Shown here: positions 52,621-61,667 of the stretch, piece by piece | Layout of the letters: every line of letters begins with the position of its first letter | Numbering within the stretch: the first letter of the stretch is position 1 | Assembly: GCF_000014805.1 (NCBI RefSeq) | Contig: NC_008570.1 | Location: 1,307,001-1,371,000, forward strand | DNA from: Aeromonas hydrophila subsp. hydrophila ATCC 7966 | GTDB taxonomy: Bacteria; Pseudomonadota; Gammaproteobacteria; Enterobacterales; Aeromonadaceae | Direction of reading: 5' to 3' | DNA: 64,000 bases | The notes under the pieces: model-generated | Told to the model about the DNA's origin: nothing | Databases searched by the model: none | The model's input: only the letters and a program-made list of their open reading frames with translations | Position numbers and translations under genes: made by a program

Positions 52621-54297
52621 ATGAGCGAATTATCTCAATCCAGTGCCAGCCCGATCGAGCGTTCCTGGCAGCGCTGCCTGAATCAGGGGCTGAGCCGCCG
52701 GCAGAGCGCCGAGCTGGACTTGCTGCCCCAGGGGGAGCTGTCGGCCCGTCAGGAGCAGCACAGGGTGCTGATCGCCAGCTTCCAGCGCTTCGTGTTGCCG
52801 CTGTTTGGCCAGTTGCTGGCAGGGCGCCCCTGTCGGTTGCTGCTGTGCGATGGCGAAGGCGCCATCCTGGCCGCCAGCGGTGACGACGGCTTCGCTCGCC
52901 ACGCCGAGCGCATTTTTTTGCGCAGCGGCGCCCGCTGGGGGGAGGCGAGCAAGGGCACCAACGCCATCGGCACCGCGCTGGCCGAGCAGAGCGAGGTGCA
53001 GGTGCTCGGCAATCAGCACTTCTTCGCCCAGCACAGCTTTCTCAGCTGCAGCGCCTGCCCGCTGCTCGGGCCGGACGGGCAACTGCTCGGGGTGCTCGAC
53101 ATCTCCACCGACGCGGCCCATCACGATGGCGACATGCTGGGCACGGTGCGGCTGTTGGCCATGACCCTGGAAAACGCGCTGCTGGCGCGCCAGCCGGGCT
53201 GGCTGGTGGATCTCGAGCCCCAGAGTCTCTGGTCCGCCCGTCTGCTGCTGGGGGAGGAGGGCGAGCTGCTCGGGGCCAACCGGGCCGGTCGGCTCTGGCT
53301 CGGCCAGCACCCCTTCGACGGCAAGCAACTGCTGCGGGATCGGCGTGGCTTGCGGCTGGTGCCGGAGGCTCATCCCGTGGCGACCCTGCCCGGCCTGCCG
53401 GCCGATACCGGCGGCTCGCACGGCCGGCAGGTGCCGCTCAAGATGCTGGAGCGCGGCATCTCGCTGCTCATCGAGGGGGAGACCGGCAGCGGCAAGGAGC
53501 ATCTGGTGCGCGAATTGCACGGGCAGTCGAGCCGGCGGGCGCAACCGCTGGTGTGCGTCAACTGCGGCGCCCTGCCGGCGGAGCTGGTGGAGGCCGAGCT
53601 GTTTGGCTATGTCGGCGGGGCCTTCAGCGGTGCTCGCAGCCAGGGCAGCCAGGGCTATCTGCGCGCCGCCCACGGCGGCATCCTGATGCTGGACGAGATC
53701 GGCGAGCTGCCGCTGCTGGCCCAGACCCGGTTGCTGCGGGTGCTGCAGGAGCGCGCCGTCACCCCGGTCGGCAGCCACAGACCCGAGGCGGTGGATTTCT
53801 GGCTGGTCAGCGCCAGCCATCGGGATCTGGCGGCCATGGTGGCGGCCGGGACGTTCAGGGAAGATCTCTACTACCGGATCTGCGGCTGGCGTCAGCAACT
53901 GGCGCCGCTGCGGGCCTGGCCGGCCCGCGAGCGGCAGGCGCTGATCTCGCGCCTGCTCGCCGAGATGGATCCCGCCCTGCGCCTGACCGATGAGGCCGAG
54001 GGACAGTTGCTGGCCCACCCGCTGCCCGGCAACGTGCGCCAGCTCAAGCAGGCGCTGGAAGTGGCCTGCGTATTGGCGGAGGGGCAGGGCTGGATTGAGC
54101 CTGCCCACCTGCATCTGCCGACCGTGGCGGTGGCACCGGCCGCCACCATGGCGGTGGCGGGCAGTACATTGCGCGAGCAGAACCGGCAACGGGTGCAGCA
54201 GACTCTGACAGAGTGCGATGGCAACGTGAGCGAGGCGGCGCGCCGGCTCGGCATCAGCCGCACTACCCTCTATCGGGCGCTGCGGGAGGCAGGCTGA
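52621..54297 (+). CDS. AcoR-like sigma54-dependent activator
   Basis: A 558-residue regulator: GAF-like sensory region (about 40-190, with GASKGTNAIGTALAE-type residues), an AAA+ domain with Walker A GETGSGKE, and a C-terminal Fis-type helix-turn-helix (NVSEAARRLGISRTTLYRALREA). The sigma54-contacting loop reads GGAFSGAR instead of the usual GAFTGA, a conservative Thr-to-Ser change. Related AcoR proteins sense acetoin or acetaldehyde and activate aldehyde dehydrogenase genes. It diverges from aldB; ATG 52621 has AGGAGG at good spacing. Confidence 0.88.
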   Translation: MSELSQSSASPIERSWQRCLNQGLSRRQSAELDLLPQGELSARQEQHRVLIASFQRFVLPLFGQLLAGRPCRLLLCDGEGAILAASGDDGFARHAERIFLRSGARWGEASKGTNAIGTALAEQSEVQVLGNQHFFAQHSFLSCSACPLLGPDGQLLGVLDISTDAAHHDGDMLGTVRLLAMTLENALLARQPGWLVDLEPQSLWSARLLLGEEGELLGANRAGRLWLGQHPFDGKQLLRDRRGLRLVPEAHPVATLPGLPADTGGSHGRQVPLKMLERGISLLIEGETGSGKEHLVRELHGQSSRRAQPLVCVNCGALPAELVEAELFGYVGGAFSGARSQGSQGYLRAAHGGILMLDEIGELPLLAQTRLLRVLQERAVTPVGSHRPEAVDFWLVSASHRDLAAMVAAGTFREDLYYRICGWRQQLAPLRAWPARERQALISRLLAEMDPALRLTDEAEGQLLAHPLPGNVRQLKQALEVACVLAEGQGWIEPAHLHLPTVAVAPAATMAVAGSTLREQNRQRVQQTLTECDGNVSEAARRLGISRTTLYRALREAG

Positions 54298-54383
54298 GGG
54301 GTTTGTTGCCTGAGCTTTTTCGTGGTTAAGATGGGTCCACAAGAGACCCTTTGATGATTCTTTTGCATGGCATGGAGTGCTTT

Positions 54384-55559
54384 ATGACGCGTACCCGATT
54401 TGATTGGCAAGACCCCTTCTTTCTCGATGGCCAGCTCGGCGAAGAGGAGCGGCTCATCCGCGACGCCGCCCGCGATTACTGCCAGGCACGGCTGATGCCC
54501 AGGGTGCTGGAGGCGAACCGCCGCGAGCAGTTTGACCGCACCATCATGAACGAGCTGGGGGAGCTGGGGCTGCTCGGCGCCACCCTGCCGGAGCAGTACG
54601 GCTGCGCCGGGGTCAATCACGTGGCCTACGGCCTCATCGCCCGGGAGGTGGAGCGGGTCGACAGTGGCTACCGCTCGGCCATGAGCGTGCAGTCGTCCCT
54701 GGTGATGCACCCGATCCACGCCTATGGCGACGAGGCCCAGCGCCAGCGCTGGCTGCCGGGGCTGGCCCGGGGCGAACTGGTGGGCTGCTTCGGCCTTACC
54801 GAGCCGGACGCGGGCTCCGACCCTGGCTCCATGAAGAGCCGTGCCGAGCGGGTCGACGGCGGCTATCTGCTGACCGGCAACAAGATGTGGATCACCAACT
54901 CCCCCATCGCCGATCTGTTCGTGGTGTGGGCCAAGCTGGATGGCGAGATCACCGGCTTCGTGCTGGAGAAGGGGATGGCCGGGCTCTCTGCCCCCAAGAT
55001 CGAGGGCAAGTTCTCCCTGCGCGCCTCCATCACCGGCGAGATAGTGATGGAGCGGGTCTTCGTGCCAGAAGCGAACCGGCTGGCGGGGGTGAGCGGCCTC
55101 AAGGGGCCGTTCGGCTGCCTCAACAAGGCGCGCTACGGCATCGCCTGGGGGGCGCTCGGCGCCGCCGAGTTCTGCTGGCACGCCGCCCGCCAGTACGGGC
55201 TGGATCGCCAGCAGTTCGGCCGCCCGCTGGCCGCCACCCAGCTGTTTCAGCTCAAGCTGGCCAACATGCAGACCGAGATTGCCCTCGGCCTGCAGGGCTG
55301 CCTGCAGGCCGGGCGCCTGATGGACGAAGGGCGCTGCCCGGTGGAGCTGGTGTCGCTCATCAAGCGCAACAGCTGTGGCAAGGCGCTGGAGATAGCCCGC
55401 GTCGCCCGCGATATGCACGGCGGTAACGGTATCAGCGACGAGTTTCACGTCATTCGTCACGTGATGAACCTGGAGGCGGTCAACACCTACGAGGGGACCC
55501 ACGACATCCACGCCCTGATCCTGGGGCGGGCCCAGACCGACCTGCAGGCATTTGAGTGA
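54384..55559 (+). CDS. gcdH: Glutaryl-CoA dehydrogenase
   Basis: A 391-residue FAD acyl-CoA dehydrogenase. The N-terminus [20 protein letters not shown] and the blocks [50 protein letters not shown] and [18 protein letters not shown] are the glutaryl-CoA dehydrogenase pattern. The catalytic Glu is in [18 protein letters not shown] near the end. It converts glutaryl-CoA to crotonyl-CoA and CO2 in lysine, tryptophan and glutarate catabolism. ATG 54384 is favoured over 54351 because the conserved N-terminus and GGAG follow that start. The CoA-transferase gene overlaps its stop codon. Confidence 0.94.
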   Translation: MTRTRFDWQDPFFLDGQLGEEERLIRDAARDYCQARLMPRVLEANRREQFDRTIMNELGELGLLGATLPEQYGCAGVNHVAYGLIAREVERVDSGYRSAMSVQSSLVMHPIHAYGDEAQRQRWLPGLARGELVGCFGLTEPDAGSDPGSMKSRAERVDGGYLLTGNKMWITNSPIADLFVVWAKLDGEITGFVLEKGMAGLSAPKIEGKFSLRASITGEIVMERVFVPEANRLAGVSGLKGPFGCLNKARYGIAWGALGAAEFCWHAARQYGLDRQQFGRPLAATQLFQLKLANMQTEIALGLQGCLQAGRLMDEGRCPVELVSLIKRNSCGKALEIARVARDMHGGNGISDEFHVIRHVMNLEAVNTYEGTHDIHALILGRAQTDLQAFE

Positions 55560-56713
55560 TGGGGCCCCTTGCCGGCGTGCGCGTGCTGGATCTCAGCCGC
55601 GTGCTGGCCGGCCCCTGGGCCAGCCAGCTGCTTGCCGATCTCGGCGCCGACGTGGTCAAGGTGGAGGCCCCCGGGCGCGGTGACGACACCCGCCACTGGG
55701 GCCCGCCCGAGCTGGTGGCGGGGGAGGCGGCCTACTTTCATGCCGCCAACCGGGGCAAGCGCTCCATCGCCCTCGATCTGGCCCGTGATCGCGAGACCCT
55801 GCTGGCCCTGGTGGAGCGGGCCGACGTGGTGATCGAGAATTTCAAGGTAGGGGGGCTGGCGCGCTATGGCCTCGATTACCCGAGCCTCAAGGCCCGCCGC
55901 CCAGCGCTCATCTACTGCTCCATCACCGGTTTTGGCCAGGACGGTCCCTGGGCCCAGCGACCCGGTTACGATCTGCTGATCCAGGGGCTGGGCGGCTTGA
56001 TGAGCATCACCGGCCAGCCGGACGAGGCCCCCGGCGGCGGGCCGGTCAAGGTGGGGGTGGCGCTTGTCGACATCCTCACCGGCCTCTACGCCACCATCGG
56101 CATCCAGGCGGCTCTGCGCCACCGGGAGCGGACCGGGGAGGGGCAGCAGATCGATCTGGCCCTGCTCGACGTGTCGGTGGCGGTGCTGGCCAACCAGGCG
56201 ATGAACTATCTCGCCACCGGTCAGGCGCCCGGACGCCTTGGCAACGGCCACCCCAATATCGTCCCCTACGACGTCTACCCCACCCGGGATGGCCATCTGA
56301 TCCTCGCGGTGGGCAACGACGGCCAGTTTGCCGCGTTGGCGGCCCTGCTGGGGGAACCCGGCTGGGCGCAGGACCCGGACTTTGCCAGCAACAGCGCCCG
56401 GGTGCGCCAGCGCCACCGGCTCAATGCCTTGATTGCCGAGCGGCTGCTGGCGCGCAGCAGCGCCGAGTGGAGTGCCATGCTGGAGGCGGCCGGGGTGCCG
56501 GGCGGCCCCATCCTCACCCTGGATGCCCTGTTCGCCCTCGAGCAGGGGGCGGTGCGTGGCTGGGTGCAGCAGGTGCAGCGCGGCGAGCAACCCTTGCCCA
56601 CCCTGGCCAATCCGCTGCATCTGTCGGCCACCCCGGTGCGCTACGGGCGCGCCTCGCCGGCGCTGGACGGGGACCGGGATAGCGTGCTGCGCGACTGGCT
56701 CGGGCAGGGCTGA
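55559..56713 (+). CDS. CaiB/BaiF (family III) CoA-transferase, probable glutarate CoA-transferase
   Basis: A 384-residue family III CoA-transferase: GVRVLDLSRVLAGPWASQLLADLGADVVKVE at the start, then VDILTGLYATIGIQAAL with the catalytic Asp, and GRLGNGHPNIVPYDVYP. Start ATG 55559 shares its A with the gcdH stop (TGATG), so translation is coupled. Position next to gcdH points to succinyl-CoA:glutarate CoA-transferase activity (as in mammalian SUGCT and bacterial GcdG), which would feed free glutarate into GcdH; sequence alone does not fix the substrate. A short hairpin (56726-56744) follows. Confidence 0.85.
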   Translation: MGPLAGVRVLDLSRVLAGPWASQLLADLGADVVKVEAPGRGDDTRHWGPPELVAGEAAYFHAANRGKRSIALDLARDRETLLALVERADVVIENFKVGGLARYGLDYPSLKARRPALIYCSITGFGQDGPWAQRPGYDLLIQGLGGLMSITGQPDEAPGGGPVKVGVALVDILTGLYATIGIQAALRHRERTGEGQQIDLALLDVSVAVLANQAMNYLATGQAPGRLGNGHPNIVPYDVYPTRDGHLILAVGNDGQFAALAALLGEPGWAQDPDFASNSARVRQRHRLNALIAERLLARSSAEWSAMLEAAGVPGGPILTLDALFALEQGAVRGWVQQVQRGEQPLPTLANPLHLSATPVRYGRASPALDGDRDSVLRDWLGQG

Positions 56714-56725
56714 ACCGATTGCTTT

Positions 56726-56744
56726 AGACGGGATGCACCCGTCT
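56726..56744 (+). terminator. Short hairpin after the CoA-transferase gene
   Basis: AGACGGG-ATGCA-CCCGTCT begins 13 bases past the stop codon and is followed by TCTGCCC; a weak or factor-assisted terminator. Confidence 0.5.
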
Positions 56745-56839
56745 TCTGCCCTTTGTCCTCTCATCTGCCCCGGTGCTGGAGCCCGGGGCCGTCCCCCGTT
56801 ATGATGCGCCCCGTCCATTCATCTGTTGAGGAACTTCCC

Positions 56840-57250
56840 ATGGCACAACACATTGGCGCCCTGGCCCTGCTGGTGGCCGATTACGATGCGGCCATCACCT
56901 TCTTTACCCAGGGACTGGGGTTCGAGCTGCTGGAAGACACGCCCCTCGACGAGCCGGGCAAACCGGGCAAGCGCTGGGTGCGGGTTGCCCCCAAGGGGGC
57001 CCCGGGTTCCGCCCTGTTGCTGGCGCGTGCCGCCACTCCGGAGCAGCGGGCCGCCATCGGCCAGCAGGGGGGCGGCCGGGTGTTCCTGTTCCTCGAGACC
57101 GACGACTTCTGGGGCGATTACCAGCGCATGCAGGCGTACGGTGTCCACTTTTGTGAACAGCCGCGTATCGAGGCTTACGGCACCGTAGTGGTGTTCGAGG
57201 ACATCAGTGGCAACCGCTGGGATCTGCTGCAACTCGCTGCTGCCAACTGA
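56840..57250 (+). CDS. VOC-family (glyoxalase/bleomycin-resistance fold) protein
   Basis: A 136-residue protein with one VOC repeat pair: IGALALLVADYDAAITFFTQGLGFELLED at the start and VVFEDISGNRWDLLQL at the end, the metal-site positions His/Glu-like spaced across the two. Related proteins are lyases, dioxygenases or resistance factors; no substrate is inferable. GAGGAA precedes ATG 56840. It lies between the glutarate genes and phoB, co-directional, but with a promoter gap before phoB. Confidence 0.82.
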   Translation: MAQHIGALALLVADYDAAITFFTQGLGFELLEDTPLDEPGKPGKRWVRVAPKGAPGSALLLARAATPEQRAAIGQQGGGRVFLFLETDDFWGDYQRMQAYGVHFCEQPRIEAYGTVVVFEDISGNRWDLLQLAAAN

Positions 57251-57274
57251 ATCTGAAAACGTTTATCATCCCGC

Positions 57275-57300
57275 CTGTCATAAAGTCATAAAAGTGTCAC
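57275..57300 (+). promoter_or_regulatory. Pho box upstream of phoB
   Basis: CTGTCAT (57275-57281) and GTCATAAAAGTGTCAC (57285-57300) give direct 7-base repeats with 4-base A-rich spacers as in CTGTCATAWAWCTGTCAY. A -10-like TAATAAT follows near 57311. This supports autoregulation of phoB-phoR by phosphate starvation. Confidence 0.8.
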
Positions 57301-57352
57301 AGAAAGTTCTAATAATTGGCGCACCCATCTTCACAGAGGAGAGAGAAGGGAT

Positions 57353-58042
57353 ATGGCTAAGCGAATTCTGGTGGTCGAGGACGAAGCACCGATCCGCGAA
57401 ATGCTCTGCTTCGTGCTCGAGCAGAAGGGATATGAAACAGTAGAAGCTGAAGATTTTGCCGACGGATTGGCGAAGGTGCGCGAACCCTACCCCGAACTCA
57501 TCGTGCTGGACTGGATGATGCCGGGCGGCAGCGGCATCCAGTTCATCAAGCAGCTCAAGCAGGATGAGGTGACCCGCCAGATCCCGGTGGTGATGCTGAC
57601 CGCTCGCGGCGAGGAAGAGGACAAGGTGCGCGGGCTGGAGGCGGGGGCCGATGACTACATCACCAAGCCGTTCTCGCCCAAGGAGCTCACCGCCCGTCTG
57701 CATGCGGTGATGCGCCGCGTCTCTCCCACCTCGGTGGACGAGGTGATCGAGGTGCAGGGGCTCAAGCTGGACCCCGTTTCCCACCGGGTCAGCGCCGAGG
57801 AGAAGGCGCTCGACATGGGGCCGACCGAATTCAAGCTGCTGCACTTCTTCATGACTCACCCGGAGCGGGTCTACAGCCGCGAGCAGCTGCTCAACAATGT
57901 CTGGGGTACCAATGTGTACGTCGAGGACAGAACCGTGGATGTGCACATCCGTCGCCTGCGCAAGGCCATTGAAGAGACGGGGCACGATCGCTTGATCCAG
58001 ACGGTGCGCGGCGCAGGCTATCGCTTCTCAACCCGTCTGTAG
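57353..58042 (+). CDS. phoB: Phosphate regulon response regulator PhoB
   Basis: A 229-residue OmpR/PhoB-family regulator. Receiver domain: DE at 10-11, phosphoacceptor Asp53 in [13 protein letters not shown], Thr in [10 protein letters not shown], Lys in [12 protein letters not shown]. The C-terminal winged helix includes [26 protein letters not shown] and [15 protein letters not shown]. Length and Asp position equal E. coli PhoB. A Pho box precedes it and phoR follows after 8 bases. It activates the Pho regulon under phosphate limitation. Confidence 0.96.
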   Translation: MAKRILVVEDEAPIREMLCFVLEQKGYETVEAEDFADGLAKVREPYPELIVLDWMMPGGSGIQFIKQLKQDEVTRQIPVVMLTARGEEEDKVRGLEAGADDYITKPFSPKELTARLHAVMRRVSPTSVDEVIEVQGLKLDPVSHRVSAEEKALDMGPTEFKLLHFFMTHPERVYSREQLLNNVWGTNVYVEDRTVDVHIRRLRKAIEETGHDRLIQTVRGAGYRFSTRL

Positions 58043-58050
58043 AGGAAGTT

Positions 58051-59346
58051 ATGTTGCAACCTTATGCCTGGCGGCGCCAGTTGTGGCGAATGGCGTTCTT
58101 CTATGCGCCCTTCGCCTTGGTCGGCTGGTTGACGAATACCCTCGCCCTCTGCCTGCTGGCGGCCACCGTGCTGCACCTGGGCTGGCACTATCGCTTCCAG
58201 AAGCGGCTGTCGGACTGGCTGTGGCACGATCGCAGCCTGGTGCCCCCCAACGGCAGCGGCAGTTGGGAGTACATCTTCAACGGCATCTACAAGTTGCAGC
58301 AGCGCCACCGGGCCCGCCGCCGCGAGCTGGCGGGGCTGATCCGCCGCTTTCGGGAAGGGGCGGAGGCTCTGCCCGATGCGGCCGTGGTGTTTCGCACCGA
58401 CGGCAGCATCCTCTGGTGCAACCGGCTGGCCGAGCAGCTGCTCGGTTTTCGCTGGCCGGAAGATGCCGGCCAGCACATCGGCAACCTCATTCGCAATCCC
58501 GCCTTCGGCGCCTACCTCGGCAAGGGGCAGTATGATGAACCGTTCGAGATGACCTCGCCCATCAACGAGGAGAAGTTTCTCGAGTTTCGCATCATGCCCT
58601 ACGCCGAGGATCAGGCCATGCTGGTGGTGCGGGACGTGACCCGGCTGCGCAGCCTGGAGAAGACCCGCAAGCACTTCGTCTCCAACGTCTCCCACGAGCT
58701 GCGCACACCGCTGACCGTGCTCAAGGGCTATCTGGAGATGACCGAGGAACCGCCGCCGCCCGCCATGTGGGCCAAGGCGCACAAGGTGATGATGGAGCAG
58801 ACCATCCGGATGGACAATCTGGTCAATCAGCTGCTCACCCTGTCGCGCATCGAGGCGGCGCCGACCGTGGATCTCTCCCACCTGGTGGACATGCCCGCCA
58901 TGCTGGGGCTGCTGGAGCAGGAGGCGCGGGCGCTCTCCGGCGAGCGGGCCCACCAGATCGAGTTCATGGTGCAGCCCAATCTGTTGGTGCGCGGCGATCA
59001 GGATCAGTTGCGCAGCGCCGTCTCCAACCTGGTCTACAACGCCATCCACTACACCCCGGCGGGGCGCAAGATCACGGTGGAGTGGCGCAAGCAGGGGGCG
59101 ATGGCGCTGTTTGCGGTGCAGGACGAGGGGGAGGGGATCCCGCCCGAGCACCTGGCGCGGCTCACCGAGCGCTTCTATCGGGTCGACAAGGCCCGCTCCC
59201 GTCACACCGGCGGCTCGGGGCTGGGGCTTGCCATCGTCAAGCATGCCTTGAGTCACCACGACTGCCAGCTCGACATCGAGAGCCGGGTCGGCCTCGGCAG
59301 CCGCTTCAGCTTTCTCATCCCCGGCCGCATGGTGGTGGTGAAATAG
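58051..59346 (+). CDS. phoR: Phosphate regulon sensor kinase PhoR
   Basis: A 431-residue histidine kinase with two N-terminal helices and almost no periplasmic loop, as in E. coli PhoR. A PAS domain follows (about 90-195, DAAVVFRTDGSILWCNRLAEQ), then HisKA with His215 in NVSHELRTPLTVLKGY and the ATPase lobe with NLVYNAIHYTPAG, DEGEGIPPEH and GGSGLGLAIVKH. It senses phosphate status through the Pst transporter and PhoU, phosphorylating PhoB. GAGGAAG lies before the start. Confidence 0.95.
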   Translation: MLQPYAWRRQLWRMAFFYAPFALVGWLTNTLALCLLAATVLHLGWHYRFQKRLSDWLWHDRSLVPPNGSGSWEYIFNGIYKLQQRHRARRRELAGLIRRFREGAEALPDAAVVFRTDGSILWCNRLAEQLLGFRWPEDAGQHIGNLIRNPAFGAYLGKGQYDEPFEMTSPINEEKFLEFRIMPYAEDQAMLVVRDVTRLRSLEKTRKHFVSNVSHELRTPLTVLKGYLEMTEEPPPPAMWAKAHKVMMEQTIRMDNLVNQLLTLSRIEAAPTVDLSHLVDMPAMLGLLEQEARALSGERAHQIEFMVQPNLLVRGDQDQLRSAVSNLVYNAIHYTPAGRKITVEWRKQGAMALFAVQDEGEGIPPEHLARLTERFYRVDKARSRHTGGSGLGLAIVKHALSHHDCQLDIESRVGLGSRFSFLIPGRMVVVK

Positions 59347-59371
59347 TCTTTTCCGGCAAGGGGTTGGCATC

Positions 59372-59401
59372 AAAAGAGGGCGGCGATGGCGGCCCTTTTT
59401 T
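59372..59401 (+). terminator. Terminator after phoR
   Basis: AAAAGAGGGC...GCCCTTTTTT with an inner GGC/GCC pairing ends in six Ts, 25 bases past the phoR stop. Confidence 0.75.
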
Positions 59402-59422
59402 CATTTGTTAAACAAGCCCGCC

Positions 59423-59462
59423 ATGTCATTAAAGTGTCACATTAAATCCATAAATTTGTCAC
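59423..59462 (+). promoter_or_regulatory. Two Pho boxes upstream of pstS
   Basis: ATGTCATTAAAGTGTCAC (59423-59440) and AATCCATAAATTTGTCAC (59445-59462) resemble CTGTCATAWAWCTGTCAY, the first more closely, and start 22 bases apart (two turns). A -10-like GATACT follows near 59473. This is strong evidence that pstS is PhoB-activated. Confidence 0.82.
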
Positions 59463-59722
59463 TGCCAGGTCAGATACTGGCGCCGTCTTGAGAACGGACC
59501 TGTCGCCGGTTTGGCGCAGGGAGAGCACGAAACGCGACCAGCCGATCGCAGTGCTCGGGATGTGACCACTTTCGGCCTCAGATTGACGCTTGCCTTCTGC
59601 CACCACAGGACTGGAGGAAGAGGGCAGGAAATGACACTCAGCGCATCGTCCGGCGTGGCCGGCGGTGAGCCAAGTTAACCCGTGTTTTGATGGACTGCGT
59701 TCTGCAACCTTGGAGAGATTGG
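59463..59722 (+). other. Long pstS leader with a possible 15-codon reading frame
   Basis: About 240 bases separate the Pho boxes from the pstS start. Near its end, GGAGGAAGAGGGCAGGAA precedes an ATG that opens a 15-codon frame (59631-59678, [15 protein letters not shown]) ending 45 bases before pstS. The Shine-Dalgarno spacing is poor, so it may not be translated. Most of the leader shows no other gene. Confidence 0.4.
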
Positions 59723-60697
59723 ATGAAACTCAACAAACTGGCTGGTGTAATCGGATTCACCGCAGCTACCCTGTTTTCCGTCAGCACCCTGGCTGCCGGT
59801 GTGGATAAAAACCTGCCGGATTACACTCCGACCAGCGGCATCTCGGGCAACCTGTCCTCTGTCGGCTCGGATACTCTGGCCAACATGATGACCCTGTGGG
59901 CCGAAGAATTTAAGCGCATGTACCCCAACGTCAACGTGCAGATCCAGGCCGCCGGTTCCTCCACCGCGCCGACCGCACTGACCGAAGGCGTTGCCCAGTT
60001 CGGCCCCATGAGCCGCGCCATGAAATCCGGCGAGGAAGAGGCCTTCGAGAAGCGCTACGGCTACAAGCCGACCGCCATCCGCGTCGCGGTCGATGCCCTG
60101 GCGGTGTTCGTCAACAAGGACAACCCCATCAAGGGGCTGACCATGCCGCAACTGGATGCCATCTTCTCCAGCACCCTCAAGTGCGGCGAAGCCAAGGCCG
60201 CAACCAAGTGGGCTGATCTGGGTCTGGACGGCAACTGGTCCTCCAAGGATCTGCAACTGTTCGGTCGCAACTCGGTGTCCGGTACCTACGGTTACTTCAA
60301 GGAACACGCCCTGTGCAACGGTGACTTCAAGAGCGGCGTGAACGAGCAGCCGGGTTCTGCCTCCGTGGTGCAGTCGGTTTCCTCCTCCCTGAACGGCATC
60401 GGCTACTCCGGCATCGGTTACGTCACCTCCGGCGTGCGCGCCGTACCGCTCTCCAAGGATGGCAAGACCTTCATCGAGGCGACCTCTGACAACGCCATCA
60501 CCGGCAAGTATCCGCTGTCGCGCTTCCTGTACGTTTACGTGAACAAGCACCCGAACAAGCCGCTCTCTCCGATGGAGCAAGAGTTCCTGAAGATGGTGCT
60601 CTCCAAGGCGGGCCAGAACATCGTTGCCAAAGATGGCTACGTACCGGTACCGGCCAAGGTGGTCGAAGCCGACCTGAAGAAACTGGGCATCATGTAA
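59723..60697 (+). CDS. pstS: Phosphate ABC transporter substrate-binding protein PstS
   Basis: A 324-residue exported binding protein. Signal peptide about residues 1-24 (ending TLAA). Phosphate-binding features: [12 protein letters not shown] near the N-terminus, [16 protein letters not shown] with the Ser-rich loop, and [18 protein letters not shown] later. This is the longer PstS type found in Vibrio, Shewanella and Pseudomonas. Pho boxes lie upstream. No pstC, pstA, pstB or phoU follows; the next gene is an M48 peptidase, so this pstS must work with transport genes elsewhere. GGAGAG precedes ATG 59723. Confidence 0.92.
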   Translation: MKLNKLAGVIGFTAATLFSVSTLAAGVDKNLPDYTPTSGISGNLSSVGSDTLANMMTLWAEEFKRMYPNVNVQIQAAGSSTAPTALTEGVAQFGPMSRAMKSGEEEAFEKRYGYKPTAIRVAVDALAVFVNKDNPIKGLTMPQLDAIFSSTLKCGEAKAATKWADLGLDGNWSSKDLQLFGRNSVSGTYGYFKEHALCNGDFKSGVNEQPGSASVVQSVSSSLNGIGYSGIGYVTSGVRAVPLSKDGKTFIEATSDNAITGKYPLSRFLYVYVNKHPNKPLSPMEQEFLKMVLSKAGQNIVAKDGYVPVPAKVVEADLKKLGIM

Positions 60698-60715
60698 GCC
60701 GGTTTCCTTTGCCAG

Positions 60716-60745
60716 ACGGGCCCTGCGGGGCCCGTTTTGTTTTTT
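60716..60745 (+). terminator. Terminator after pstS
   Basis: ACGGGCCC-TGCG-GGGCCCGT followed by TTTGTTTTTT, 19 bases past the pstS stop. Confidence 0.92.
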
Positions 60746-60860
60746 GGCCGCCGCATGATGGCGGTATGTGACCGCTTTCGCCAGACCGGGTGATTTGTCG
60801 ACTTGCACCGGACGCCCGCATTTCCGAAAATAGGGCATCTTTATGGTGAAGGACACCTCC

Positions 60861-61667
60861 ATGACATCTCCCCTGTTCAAGCTTGGCCTGGCGGCACTCT
60901 GTTCCACCCTGCTCGCCAGCTGTGCCCAGTCTCCCACCGGCCGCAGCCAGATGCTGCTGTTCTCGCCCCAGCAGATGAGCAAGCTGGGGGCCGACTCCTT
61001 CGAAGAGATGAAGAAGCAGGAGAAGGTGAGCACGGATGCGAAGATGAACGCCTATGTCTCCTGCGTCGCCAAGGCGGTGACCGCCCAGGTGCCGAGCCAG
61101 TACGGCATCACCAGCTGGGAAGTGGTGGTGTTTGACTCCAAGCAGGTCAACGCCTTCGCCCTGCCCGGCGGCAAGATCGGGGTCTACAGCGGCCTGCTCA
61201 AGGTGGCCAAGAACCAGGATCAGCTCGCCACCGTCATCGGCCACGAGCTGACCCACGTGCTGGCCCAGCACTCCAACGAGCGGCTCTCCCGCAGCCAGCT
61301 GACCGGCCTTGGGCTGGCGGCGGCCGACATCGCCATGGGCAGCAGCGAATACCGCGGTGCCACCATGGCAGCGCTGGGGCTCGGGGTGGAGGTCGGCGTC
61401 ATGCTGCCCTATGGCCGCGAGCAGGAGAGCGAGGCGGACCGGCTGGGTCTGGATCTGATGGCCCGCGCCGGTTTCAATCCGGCCGAAGCCATTCCCCTGT
61501 GGCAGAACATGAGCGCCGCCGCGGGTGGCAATGCGCCGCCCCAGCTGCTCTCCACCCACCCCAGCAACGAGAACCGGATCGCCGAGCTGCAGGCCCAACA
61601 GGCTGAAGCCGTGCCGCTCTACGAGCAGGCCCGCGCCTCCGGGCTGGTACCCCAATGCAAGGCATAA
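60861..61667 (+). CDS. M48-family zinc metallopeptidase lipoprotein (YcaL/LoiP type)
   Basis: A 268-residue lipoprotein: signal with lipobox LLASC (Cys21), so probably outer-membrane anchored. The zinc site GHELTHVLAQH (HELTH at 128-132) and the later Glu in EQESEADRLGLDLMARAGF are the M48 (Ste24/HtpX/YcaL) signature. LPGGKIGVYSGLL lies ahead of it. It likely degrades misfolded outer-membrane proteins, as YcaL and LoiP do. ATG 60861 has AAGGA at good spacing; the ATG at 60843 does not. The acetyltransferase gene overlaps its end by 13 bases. Confidence 0.88.
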   Translation: MTSPLFKLGLAALCSTLLASCAQSPTGRSQMLLFSPQQMSKLGADSFEEMKKQEKVSTDAKMNAYVSCVAKAVTAQVPSQYGITSWEVVVFDSKQVNAFALPGGKIGVYSGLLKVAKNQDQLATVIGHELTHVLAQHSNERLSRSQLTGLGLAAADIAMGSSEYRGATMAALGLGVEVGVMLPYGREQESEADRLGLDLMARAGFNPAEAIPLWQNMSAAAGGNAPPQLLSTHPSNENRIAELQAQQAEAVPLYEQARASGLVPQCKA

